A stretch of DNA of 64,000 nt from Periconia sp. R9002 (taxonomy: Eukaryota; Ascomycota; Dothideomycetes; Pleosporales; Periconiaceae): the NCBI GenBank assembly GCA_023627715.1, contig JAMAHW010000097.1:103772-167771 (forward strand), written 5' to 3'. The translations under genes and the position numbers were made by a program. The notes beneath the pieces were generated by a model that did no database searches, had not been told where the DNA came from, and saw nothing but the letters and a program-made list of their open reading frames with translations. Positions 23,242-33,650 of the stretch are shown in pieces. Numbering within the stretch: the first letter of the stretch is position 1; each line of letters starts with the position of its first letter.

Positions 23242-23653
23242 TCATTCCTAGGTATATAAATATTTCAAGGTTGCGGAAAAGAAATGACCGGAGAAGAATC
23301 ACAAAACCATGGTTACGTAGGCAAATTTGACACGTTGATTTTTTGGTAGTTTATTTGTGTGTTTGTATTTCAATTTATTTTTTCATTAGACGTCAGAGAT
23401 AGAAAGAGCTGGCTAAGCTACCTTTTGAGACCTGGACGCCCCTAAATCCTCGTCAAGACTATACATATGTATATAGCATGAATGAATATTTTCAAATCAC
23501 AATTTTGTATGTATAGACAAATTCATTCACTCATACATACACACGTACGACCAGATCCAGTCAACCTATTTTTCCTTTCCGGATCAAGAGTGATGGTGAC
23601 ATCGGGAAGAGGAGACCAGATCGGTTCGATGGCAGTAGCCCAACAGAATCCAT

Positions 23654-24659
23654 CTAAGAGGAGATGCCGATGACACCGCAGGCAGGGCGGGGGCCAGCGT
23701 TTCCGGTCTTCTTGGACTCGGGGTGGTCGCTCTTGCCGAGGTCGTCGGTGCCGCCGTGGACGACGACGGTGCGCTGTACAGTCCATGTCAGTCGTTTCAT
23801 GTCATTTTTCCACAAAAAATATGTTCAAAGGGTAGAAAGGGGAGTAGGTGAGGGGAAATACGCACGCCGATGACGCTCTCGGAGCCGATGAGCTTGATGA
23901 GCTTGTCCGTCGTGCTGCCTTGAGCGTTGCCCTGGCCGTCGGTCTTGATGTTGCCTAGGTCACCAACGTGGCGGTTCTCGTCTTCGGGGGCGCCGTGCTC
24001 CTTGCCGTGAGGGTTGACTGCGTATCCCTCGGTCAGTTATTGTTGATTACAAATATCCACTCGTATAATCCAGCCGCAGACTGCAGAGGAAGAGGATGGC
24101 TCGGATATTTCGGAATCAAGCGAGAAGACTACTCACAGTGGGGACCAGCAGAGGTGCATCCGTTGGTGTTGTCGCCAAAGGCGTGGACGTGCATTCCACG
24201 CTCAGCGTTGGCGTCGTTGCCGGTGATGTTCCATGAGATGGTGGTGGGGGAGGACTCGTCCGCCTGCTCGAAGGTGACGGTGCCCTTCACGTTGGAGTCT
24301 CCTCGGACGACGGCGACTGGGTTTTTCGGTCAGTGATACTTTTCGCTCATGCCTCGTTCTGCCGCCATGTTTTGTGTTCTTCTGCCCTGGGGTGATGAAG
24401 AAGCGGGGCACTGGACCGAGATACAAGGTGCAAGCAAGGAGAATATAGATGAACCGACTCAGCGGATCTATCCATCATGGTCCTCAAGCAGCACTTGTGT
24501 ACTGAAGCATGCAATTGAACCGGCCTAGAGAGATTTGATGCTCTCCCAAGGCATATAACGGCCAACAATGTGCTCAAAAGCCCTCGATGGCGTACCCCGC
24601 TTCACCTCATCGAGCAAAGTGTACCACCGAAACGGGTGTCACTTACCAGCTTTGACCAT
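23654..24659 (-). CDS. sod1: Cu/Zn superoxide dismutase
   Basis: Four exons on the minus strand (24659-24647, 24316-24137, 24017-23866, 23773-23654) encode 154 residues, the standard length for the cytosolic enzyme. It converts superoxide to oxygen and hydrogen peroxide. The ligands are all present: copper His47, His49, His64 and His121; zinc His64, His72, His81 and Asp84. The disulfide pair Cys58/Cys147 and the active-site Arg144 are also there. Signature segments are [28 protein letters not shown] and [13 protein letters not shown]. There is no signal peptide, so it is cytosolic or intermembrane-space. The first exon is only 13 nt and is followed by an intron of about 330 nt, which is usual for fungal sod1 genes. 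Two AGGGG boxes lie about 125-135 bp upstream of the ATG. Confidence 0.97.
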
Positions 24660-24782
24660 TGTGACGGTTTGTTAATGGCTTTGGGGGGTTTGGGACGGTG
24701 GTATTGTACTGTGAGACGTGTAGATGGTGAGTGTAGTAGCAAGTAGTACAACGGGTAGTGGCAGGAGAAGAGGATAGAAGAA

Positions 24783-24792
24783 AGGGGAGGGG
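24783..24792 (-). promoter_or_regulatory. Tandem STRE-like boxes upstream of sod1
   Basis: AGGGGAGGGG on the plus strand reads as two CCCCT boxes on the coding strand of sod1, about 125-135 bp before its ATG. CCCCT is the core of fungal stress-response elements. Function is inferred only. Confidence 0.35.
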
Positions 24793-25174
24793 CGGGAGCT
24801 ACCCCCCACCGGACCAGAAGAGTGGGGCACGACAGCATTGAGGGTGACGCAACTGAGTTTGGTCTTAATTCCGAGTCCAGGTCCAACGAATGATAAATCA
24901 CACTCCACCTTCACATGCGCTGACAAACCTCCTTGGCTACATGGCCTCTACATCGTGAAGTAATGTGACGTCCAAAGGTACCGTACGTATTGGTATGGTA
25001 TGTAGCAGTTTTTTCATCTAACTACTGAGGTATGCTATGTAACTAACTACAGCCCACGCGTCCAATCTGAACAACCCATCCAGAAACACCGACACCGGTT
25101 GACTGTGCGTTTAACTGTGATATATAAGATTCATCTCGTCGTGACTGTCAAAAAGAAATCTCCTCTGTATGTAT
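24793..25174. other. Intergenic region between tal1 and sod1
   Basis: Holds the rest of the sod1 upstream region and the 3' flank of tal1. The palindromic-looking GGTACCGTACG near 24978 and TATGGTATG motifs are present. No gene is seen. Confidence 0.45.
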
Positions 25175-26377
25175 TTATGCCTGAATCTTCTGGCGGAGGA
25201 TGTCCTTGAGCGTCACCGCGTCGGCGGCGAACTTGGAGATACCCTCGCGGAGCTTCTCCACGGCCATCTGGTCCTCGTTGAAGTAGAAGCGGAACTCGGC
25301 CTCGTTGTCAATGTACGACTTCTTCTCAATGTCCACGGTGTTGGCCTGGTTGACATCGAGCTTCTTGGGCACCGGGTCTTCTGAGTTGTAGAGCTGCTCC
25401 AACAGGTTGGGCTATGCATCGGTTAGCATACACTGTCTGAGAACTGAGAATAGGTCATACGTACGGCAATGGTCAAGTAGTCACAGCCAGCAAGCTCGGT
25501 AATTTCGCCAATGCTCCTGAAGGAAGCGCCCATGACAATGGTCTTGTAGCCATACTTCTTGTAGTAGTTGAAGATGGTCTGCACGCTCTTGACACCGGGG
25601 TCCTCCTGGGCGGAGTACTCCTTCTTGGTTGCGGCCTTGTACCAGTCAAGGATGCGGCCGACGAAGGGGGAGATGAGGTAGGCACCGGCCTCGGCGGCGG
25701 CGATGGCCTGGACGAGCGAGAACATGAGGGTCAGGTTGGTGTTGATGCCGTGCTGGGACTGGAGGATCTGGGCGGCCTTGATGCCCTCCCATGTCGAGGC
25801 AATCTTGATGAGGATGCGGTCCTTGGAGACGCCGTTCTCCTCGTAGAGCTGTTCCGGTCAGTAATTGGTCTTGCAGTGAGAAAGTCGTCTACTTGCCTTG
25901 ATGATGTGAAGGGCCTTGTCGACGGAGGCCTGGGTGTCGAAAGAGAAGCGGGCATCAACCTCTGTCGAGACCTTGCCGGGGATGATCTTCAGAATCTCCT
26001 TGCCGAATTGCACCAGGAGGTTGTCCAATGTGGCATCGACCTGCTGCTCAATGTCCTTGCCGTTCTTCTTGCCGTACTCGACGGCGGCATCGATCAACTT
26101 GGCGTACTCGGGCTTCTTGGAGGCGGCGAGGATGAGGGAGGGGTTGGTGGTAGCATCTTGGGGCTTGTACTTGTCGATGGTCGCGAAGTCACCGGAGTCG
26201 CAGACGACGGTCTAGATGGAGTAGAGTGTTAGATGTGCGATTTGATTCTGCAATGTTGTTTTGTCGATGGAGGGGCTGGCGCGCAAATGCTGATGGACGT
26301 GTCGGGATGGTTGTTGGGAGGCATGGCGGGGTACTCACGGTGCCGGAGGCCTTCAATTGATCGAGAGAGGAAGGCAT
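25175..26377 (-). CDS. tal1: Transaldolase
   Basis: Four exons on the minus strand (26377-26339, 26211-25897, 25848-25465, 25411-25175) give 324 residues, the normal length. Transaldolase moves a dihydroxyacetone unit from sedoheptulose 7-phosphate to glyceraldehyde 3-phosphate in the non-oxidative pentose phosphate pathway, in the cytosol. The Schiff-base lysine is Lys133 in [12 protein letters not shown]. The DATTNPSL and [10 protein letters not shown] segments of the alpha/beta barrel are intact. The second intron (25896-25849, 48 nt) starts with GC (AAG|GCAAGT) instead of GT; all neighbouring phases require it. The gene lies on the same strand as sod1 and the SDR gene, but each has its own upstream region. 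Confidence 0.97.
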
Positions 26378-27045
26378 GCTGGATGTGATGGATTGCAGGT
26401 GATTTGGAAGAGTGTTTGTTTGGTTGATGGATCAGAGGAGGGGAAGATTGGGTTGGGGGGTATATGTTGAGAAAGAAAGTGAAGCAGAGAAAGCAGTAGC
26501 CCCTCCAAGCAAATAAAAAGGAAGGGCGTCTGTCACCCCTCGCCATGCATCGTCACAGGTGGCGATGAGCCGACACGGCCGGGACGCCCGCCCCATCATA
26601 GGCCCGCTTCCCACCTCAATCGCATCAATCAGCGTTACAGTAAGCACCTCTAAAACGAAGAACCTGCCCCGCTGCCCTTATTTGCTACCCACCGTCATGT
26701 CATGCCATGCCTCCATACACACACGTACAAATGATGCATAACTAACGTTAAACTGTGCTTTGTTTTGCTTTGTCTTGCTGACGGACAGATTTTTCCCTCT
26801 TGCGCAATCCACAGCGCCAAGTCTTTCCCATTGCGGCATCCCTACAGTACTTGTGTATACTTCCCTAGTTACCCGCGCTTCCGGCAATTCAGGTTGATAG
26901 TGGACTCCAACAACAAAACAAAAAATAGAAACAAGAAAAAAAAAACTCATTCGCTGCCTCTGACTCTCTACACATGGCATCATCTCCGGTCCTCGCCCGC
27001 GCTTCGCTTCTCCGATGCTCATCCACCTCTATCGTGACTAATCCC
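26378..27045. other. Intergenic region upstream of tal1
   Basis: Holds the tal1 promoter and the 3' flank of the SDR gene. A pyrimidine/purine-rich stretch lies next to the tal1 ATG, and an A-rich run is found near 26,930. The open frames here have no recognisable product. Confidence 0.45.
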
Positions 27046-28150
27046 TCACAGTCTCGACTTCACGTTCCTCTGCCCCCACCCCTCCTCCGCCAACCACGCA
27101 TACACCTCCTCGTACCTCTCCGCCAGCCTGCTCGCACTATGTCCAGCACCACTCGGTCCCGGGTCATTCAGCGCCTCAACGAGCCTCGTCTGCTTCGCCC
27201 CCACTTCGAGTATTATCCCACCGCCCAGCGCTGGATCCTCGAGGCACCGGAGCATACCTTCTGCCACTTCTTCCGGCGTAGCCCACTCGTCTTTAGCCGT
27301 GTCCAGGAACGCCATCTTCTCCGGGTGCTCCGTCCACAGCGGCGTCTTGATAATGCCCGGCGCGACCCCGTTCACACGGATCCCCAGCTTGCCCTCTAGA
27401 GCCCCCAAGGACCGCACCAGACCGTTCATCCCGTGCTTCGCTGCCACGTAGATGGGCGTGTTGAGGTTCGCGTTCTGCCCCGCGATGCTGCTCACGATCA
27501 AGATGCGCTTGGGGTTCGACGGGCTCGCCTTCGCGGTCCCGTTCGCGGGGTTGAGAAACTCCGCAATGGCTAGCTGTGTCGTCCGGATGGGGTGAGTGAG
27601 GTTAATATCCAGCGAGGCGTAACGACCACCGTCCGGCGCATCTCGCGACTTGGGACTACCCGGTGGGTGCCAGAAGTTGGTCCAGTGGGGATCTAACGAG
27701 TCACATCAGCGACAACCAAGTAGAACAAAAAATCCCAATATCTCCCCACATCGTAAGTATCTCAACACAACATACCATAAACCCCCGCCCCAGGACACAC
27801 AACATCCACGCCCCCAAACTCCCTCCTCGCCACCTCAAACATACGCTCCAGCTGCGTCCAATCCGTAACATCCGTCTTCTGGAAAACCGCCCGCGGCTTC
27901 GTCTTGTACCGCTCCAACAATTCCTGCGCTTCAGGCCGCAGCGCGAGATCGGCTAGTAGAACGTTGCACCCGCGTGATAGTAGGAGAGCTGTGAAGCTGT
28001 AGTTGATACCTGTGTGCTATATGTATTAGCATCCGAAATACTCTTTAGTATGTAGGTATGTAGGGATGTAGGGAAGGAAGGTGATATACCCGACCCCGCC
28101 CCCGTAACTATCGATGTTTTCCCTTCGACTTTGAATTCGTTTGATGCCAT
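27046..28150 (-). CDS. Short-chain dehydrogenase/reductase, 15-hydroxyprostaglandin dehydrogenase-like
   Basis: Three exons on the minus strand (28150-28090, 28009-27776, 27692-27046) give 313 residues. The Rossmann fold starts with IVTGAGSGIN (residues 14-23), where the usual last glycine of TGxxxGxG is Asn. LLADLALRP, with its Asp after the second strand, suggests NAD rather than NADP as cofactor. The catalytic residues are Ser167 (VSSIAGQ), Tyr180 and Lys184 (YVAAK). The C-terminus has the PGIIKTPLW segment and a helical tail. The classic SDR family oxidises or reduces alcohols and ketones; the substrate is not predictable. It resembles a fungal subgroup annotated by similarity to 15-PGDH. 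It is the last intact host gene before the repeat compartment. Confidence 0.9.
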
Positions 28151-30270
28151 TGTGTCTGTACTCACTCAATTAATCAACCAATCAACCAACCAATATATCA
28201 TAACCTACATATCATGCCTACGTAGATATACCACAAAAGTGATGCAACTTTGATTCAACTGTGTGTTGTTGTGTTGTGTTACACACCTACCTATCTACTT
28301 AACCTCTACACATACCCTTATATACCTATGACACTAACCCCAACTAGAGTTACCTAACCACAAATAAGAAACGTACATACACGCGTATAATTTCCGCTAG
28401 AAATACTTCTTCCCCCTCTTTCACTCTGATCATGTGGAGGGGAGGGGAGGGGAGTGTGGGGTAATTGACTCCGAATGGTCGCCGGTGTGAGGGGTTGAGG
28501 GGTAACGTTGACCAAACACGTTGAGGTACATACTTTACCTACATACCTGCATACTAGGTACCTTGGTTAAGTAGTTATCCAGGAAGGAACAGTACATGTA
28601 GTGTACCTTACACGTTCTTTCAGTCGACGGCTTACTGGAGTGGACAAGATAAGATTGATAAAATAAGATTAGGTACCTATTTAATAAGTAGGTGTGGATA
28701 TGGATGTGGACGCATGGGTGTGGAAAGTATAAGTCTAAACGGGGGAATGGAAGATGAGACGGTGGTGGGTAGGTGTGTATACATATATGAAAAATGAGAA
28801 ATAAAAAATTTGATTCGTTTATTGTAGAGTGTGAGAGTACTCGCGGTATTGAAATAGTGAGATGTATGTATGTGTGGGTGGGTTTGGGAGGTTGGAAAGC
28901 TACATGGCTGAGAACGTCTTCGGTTTGTCTAGTTCTGAGGTCTTTTTTGGGGGGGGAGGAAAGAGGAGGAGGAGGGTGGCTGGGATATATTAGGCAGGTG
29001 GGTGGGTATAGATGGGTAAGTGGATAGATGGAAAGAATGGGTGGTTCTGTTTGGTCGTTCATGTAGTATTTTTAGGGGTTCAGTTTGGGTTGTTTTGGTT
29101 TTACTGAGGAAGGGAAAGGAGAGGAAAGAAAAAGGTGGATAGGTACCTGCTCAGCGCATATATATTGTCTATATACGCATACATGGACATTTTTAAGGTA
29201 GGAGGCGTTTGGCTAGAGAAATACACATTAAATTGTTTTGCATCTCTGGAGGTTAAGTTAGTGTTAACTGGTGCTAATGTTGAGTGACTAAGGTTAATTT
29301 TGCAGGGAAAATACGGTTGAAGAGAACCACCCCGTTCGATGTGGATTTCTGTTGTATACATATAGTCTGATAGGAGTTGAGAATGTATGTATATGGTGGG
29401 GGCGGTATGTCGTTATTGGTGTTGCATGTTTTGGGGGCGGTTGTTGATGGGTCGGGTCTGAGGGTAGGGGTGGATACATGGGTTTGTTTCGGAAGGGTGA
29501 TGTGTGCGTTTTTATGTTTTGAGATGGGTGGGTTTGGGGGTTCTGAGGTTGTGTGTAGGGTGGTGGAGGAGGGAGGGAAGGTGGGTGTGAGTTCGTACTT
29601 CAAAGTTGGATTTCAACGGTTGCGGATTGGAGGCAGGTCGTGGGGTAAGGTGATGTATTGTAGACGAGGATGTTTCGGTCTTAGTAGTGACGGTAGGTAA
29701 TATACGCTTTTTTAGAGAACATTTTACGGTGTTAATTTGCGTCTAAAAGGACTATGTCCATGCTTTTTTTGTTAAACAAGGCTGCCTGCTTTCTCTTTTT
29801 TGTTACTTGTCTTTTAGACCCCATTCTTTTTCTTGATGAGGCAAAACCCCCTAACAGCTTATGAGAAAAAGAGCCATACTTAGCTCTCTACCGGGAAAAG
29901 CGTACTTCATTTTTATGAACTACGATTCGACGCTTGTTGATTTTGCAAATGAGCGTTCTTCCCGTTATATAAAGGTTACGTTGCCTGTGTGTCCGTCCTG
30001 GCCGAGGATGTTACTATGTGTTTCCCCCTACGTGTGTCGATACCTATGATAGCAATACTCTGTGAGATCGATTTTAAATTTCATGTAAAGATTATAGGTG
30101 CTAAGAGATTTAGGCGCCCTATGTCAAAATGACGGATCTTTCCGCTGCTGTTGCGCTTTATCTAGGGATAAGCTTAGTATATGTATAACCTGCACAATAC
30201 TGTATATATAGGTTGTATATATGTGCACTAAGATGATATAAAAGTCTTATTTTTTTCTTACTATTTGTAC
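28151..30270. other. Long gene-free transition zone between genes and repeats
   Basis: About 2.1 kb with no supported gene. It is strongly strand-biased (G/T-rich from 28,730 to 29,690), with many TACCTA/TAGGTA and GTATG motifs and a G-run cluster at 28439-28461. From about 29,700 it becomes AT-rich and passes into the RIP-affected compartment. The open frames are low-complexity. Confidence 0.5.
28439..28461 (+). other. Four-run G cluster (possible G-quadruplex)
   Basis: Four GGGG runs within 23 bp, separated by 1, 1 and 5 bases. It satisfies the simple G4 rule, and lies about 290 bp upstream of the SDR start codon. Confidence 0.4.
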
Positions 30271-30336
30271 TCTTTTTCTATCCCTTTCTATCCCTTTCTA
30301 TCCTTTTTTATCCCTTTCTATCCCTTTCTATCCCTA
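30271..30336 (+). repeat. 10-bp minisatellite at the edge of the repeat compartment
   Basis: Six to seven head-to-tail copies of TCCCTTTCTA with few differences. The next copies of known element sequence begin about 300 bp to the right. Confidence 0.85.
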
Positions 30337-30639
30337 TTAAGGTTTTAGAGATCTTAGGTTAATTTTTACGTATAACTAGAGTAGAAGTATAGATAGTAGG
30401 GTAATAAGATAGCTAGTTATTAATAAGTTATATAATTATTACTTAAGTAGGGTTATAAGCTAAGCCCCTACTTTTACTTAGAGTTTATTATAAGTTTTAT
30501 AATATTTTCTAACTCTTAATTTTCTAACTTTTATCTATATAAAGAAATCTTTACTATAAATTTTATTACTAAATTTTTTTACGTCTATTATACTAAAGAA
30601 GGTTATTAGTGTTATATTATATTAGAGTTAAAGTTAAAG
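30337..30639. other. AT-rich stretch, probably the outer end of element D
   Basis: Very AT-rich. Its position suggests that it contains the 3' terminal part of the minus-oriented element D, but no LTR end (TG...CA) could be identified. Confidence 0.3.
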
Positions 30640-30839
30640 TATATAAAGTGTATTTATATAAGTAAACCCTATATAAATATATTTTAGGAGTCTTTAGATT
30701 ATACTTGCGAAGAGTATAAAAAAAAAGTAAAAAAAGATAAAAAAGCGTTAGTAGTAGTTATTACTTAACTTCTACGTAATAAAAAGATATTAAAATAGGC
30801 TAAAAAGTAGGCTTATTATAAGGCGCTTTACTTAGCTAA
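30640..30839 (-). mobile_element. Element D (Ty3/gypsy, oldest), left fragment
   Basis: Read on the plus strand, this stretch encodes the antisense accessory frame of D (30646 onward: CCC TAT ATA AAT ... GAG TCT TTA GAT), similar to that of the B family. The frame continues exactly after element A is removed with one TSD copy (GCTAA at 30835-30839 and 51427-51431), resuming at 51432. D is therefore the host into which A inserted. Confidence 0.7.
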
Positions 30840-31236
30840 TGTTATGAACCTAAAAGTGGGAGTTACAGCGTTTAAGAATGATAGGGCATTAACGCACTAT
30901 AAGCCCCTCATTATTACTAGCCAAGCCACTAGTCTAGCGGTCACGTGACTGGCACGTAACGTCCTAGAGATCCCAGAGATCTTAGAGGAACATATGTCTT
31001 AGCATCTATAAGACATATAGAATCTATAGGACAATTATAGTATATAGATGAGCGCAATGCTCCTCCTAGAACATTATAATTAACCTTAAGTTCTAGATAA
31101 TAATCTACCTTTAGTTTACTCTGCAACTATTACCGTCCATATCTAGTTCATTTATACTCTTTAAATAAACCTCCTAAGGTACTAGTCTAATATTAGTTTG
31201 TAATATAACGATCCCTCTACTAGCCTATCTTTAACA
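30840..31236 (+). repeat. 5' LTR of element A (397 bp)
   Basis: Starts TGTTATGAACC and ends ATCTTTAACA, with TGTTA/TAACA terminal inverted repeats. It matches 51030-51426 along its full length. Confidence 0.93.
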
Positions 31237-31263
31237 TTTTAATTACTATTTTAATATAAGTAA

Positions 31264-31268
31264 CACGG
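31264..31268. repeat. TSD of element B1, left copy
   Basis: CACGG directly before the TGTTACG start of B1. The same five bases follow its 3' LTR at 38165-38169. Confidence 0.85.
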
Positions 31269-31717
31269 TGTTACGAACAAGGAAGTAATTATAAGCCAAC
31301 AATAATTACGCGCCAACCTAAACCTAAGGGAAACTACGAATAACCCTACATCCTTAGTCAGGCAAATCACGTGACTAAACTCACTAGGCCACCAGTGAGC
31401 CTAGGCTTAGCAACAGCCACACACGTGACCAACTCACCATCCTCACCGTGAGGCGAGTAAGGATGACAGTAAGCTTACCCAGTAGAAGGTGAGGGAACAA
31501 GCACGCCCCAAGTAGATAACAAGTATATAATTAAGAACAATGTTCCTCTTAGACTATTGTGATTAATCTAAGTTTATAGATACAATCTACCTTTGGTTTA
31601 CTCTACAACTTATCACTCTCTATATCTACTTCACTCATACTCTTTAAATAAACCTCTAAGGTACTAGTCTAATATTAGTTTGCAATATAACGATCCCTCT
31701 ACTAGCTATCTTTAACA
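31269..31717 (+). repeat. 5' LTR of element B1 (449 bp)
   Basis: TGTTACGAAC ... CTTTAACA. Shares its last ~130 bp with the A-family LTR but has a different U3, which includes the palindrome CCTCACCGTGAGG. Confidence 0.93.
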
Positions 31718-31736
31718 TTTTAATTACCATTTTAAT

Positions 31737-33650
31737 ATGAGTGAAGATATAGATATAACTCTTACCCCTAACCAAGACTTTGGTTAATATGGCGACGTTA
31801 AGAAACTTCCGCTCTACTATAGCAACCGAAAGGAACTAGAAGATTGGCTACTCTAATGCGATCTCTACTTCTACATAAACGACTATATTGCGGAAGCCAA
31901 TAAAGCAATACTTATTACAACCTTAATAAGAGATAAAGCTTTTAAGTAGGTCTCACCCCACGTCCGACGCTATATAGATAGCAACATTAAAGACTCTAAT
32001 AATGCACACATATTTAAAAACTAGGATAAATTTAAAGCGAAGGTTCGCGAGGTCTTTAGATAGTTAGTCTAAAAACCTATCGCTAAGCGCGACATCCAAC
32101 AGTTAAAATAAATAACGTCCGCCGCCGACTATACTAGCCGATTCTAACAACTTACAGCTTAGATTGAGTGGAATAATAAGTTACTCCAGCGCATGTACTA
32201 ATAGGGGCTTAAGCCACGAGTCCGTGAGGAACTTAGACGCAGTAGAGCCAACATAATCACCCTTAACGAACTGATTAAGGAAACTGTTAAGATCGATAAT
32301 GAACTATACGAACTAGACTTAGAAAACCGACTTTACGACTAGAAGTTTAGAAGGAAAAACTACCGCTACTTACTTATGTAGAGCAAGAAGCGCGACTATA
32401 TTTAAACTACAAGAACTATCCGTACAGCGGGATACTACACTTCTAATAGACCTAAAGCTATACACCTTAATAGTATAGAAAGACAGGACAAAAAGGTAGA
32501 CAATAGAAAGCGTATAGGCAAAAAGGACGTAGTATGCTATAGCTATGGGAAGAAAGGACACTTTGCTAGAGATTACCGCAGTAAGAATAAAGTTACCCGT
32601 TACATTAATATTATAGAGTTGGACTCCGAGCAGCTTAATGATAATGACGAGACATAGGAGATTATTACACCTACGTACGCCGGTTCCACCTACTAAGAGG
32701 AGGAAGCCGAAGATGTAAGAAAGGCACCGGGAATAGTTAGCCTTAAGTATAATAAAGAGAACTACCTACTAAACGCGCACCCAGGAATCCGAGTAGAAGG
32801 ACTATAGGACTACGAAGGAGACGGCGATAAAGCTAATAAATAGCTAATAGCAGAAAATAACGTACTACTAGCACGATATAACAAGACCGACATTCGCAGA
32901 AAGATAATAAATAACAAACCTAAGGATGCTAGAGGATAACGGAAAACTCGCTGCCGCGAATACACTAATAGAAAAGTTAAGTACGTATTCACGATCACCT
33001 CGAAAACATGCAATCGATGCCTTAAATAAGGACAATTATGTTTGCACCCTTCAGACGAAGAAACCTCCTAGACGTAGAAGAACTCTTACGCGTAAAAAAT
33101 CTGCGCACGACTTTTATAGGAAAAAATACAGCAACTAGCCGGTAAAAGGAAAACTGACGTTGTATGTATACCCCTAGGTAGAGAATACAAAACTATTTAA
33201 TACGACTATAATTAGCGTAACCCTAGACATAGGACCTTACATTATACGGTATGTACCTATACTTACTACAAGTACTACTACTTCGCGAAAGTGGAAAATA
33301 ATTACTTTCCATTTTACAAAAAGTATACGTATAAATAGATTAACTGCGCGAATAACGTTTATAATTACTATTTATAGGATAAGAGAGTAAACAACCACTT
33401 CCTAGGGTATACGAGTCTCTAATAAGCGCAAAGAAACGTTGTGGTAGACGGGGCGTGCTTAAACGATAGATGGCAGGTTTGTATAAACTACGATTGCTAG
33501 AAGTATGACCTCCTTAAAAATAAAAACGGATTTGACCAAAAGTCTTTTTTAGAGGTTAATTAAGAATTAAAATTACTAATAGCACTATTAGTAGGATCTA
33601 GCGATACGTTGTTAAGGAATGTTATAGCATTAGAATAACGGGATCACTAA
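31737..33650 (+). pseudogene. gag: gag of element B1 (RIP-disrupted)
   Basis: Begins at an ATG only 19 nt after the 5' LTR. The frame can be followed for about 630 codons, interrupted only by stops that fit RIP of Gln or Trp codons. The N-terminal ~250 codons resemble a capsid-type retrotransposon Gag. A CCHC-type zinc knuckle lies at 32535-32576 (C-x2-C-x4-H-x4-C spacing, two Cys now Tyr). A second cluster, C-x2-C-x6-C, lies at 33009-33041. About 340 codons separate the knuckle from the protease, longer than usual, and include a Cys/Tyr-rich part around 33,230-33,500. The pol frame starts in the -1 frame near the end. Confidence 0.75.

Larger units (their letters stand above)
22431..23653. 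other. Convergent intergenic region, myosin II to Cu/Zn SOD
   Basis: The 3' flanks of myosin (plus) and sod1 (minus). It is G/T-rich at first, then holds a TTC microsatellite and a TA repeat. No gene is recognisable. Confidence 0.5.

Noticed and set aside
28535..29062. 175-codon minus-strand open frame
   Set aside because: Low-complexity Pro/Thr/His/Tyr/Ser composition that follows from the G/T-rich strand bias; no domain, no splice sites that extend it.
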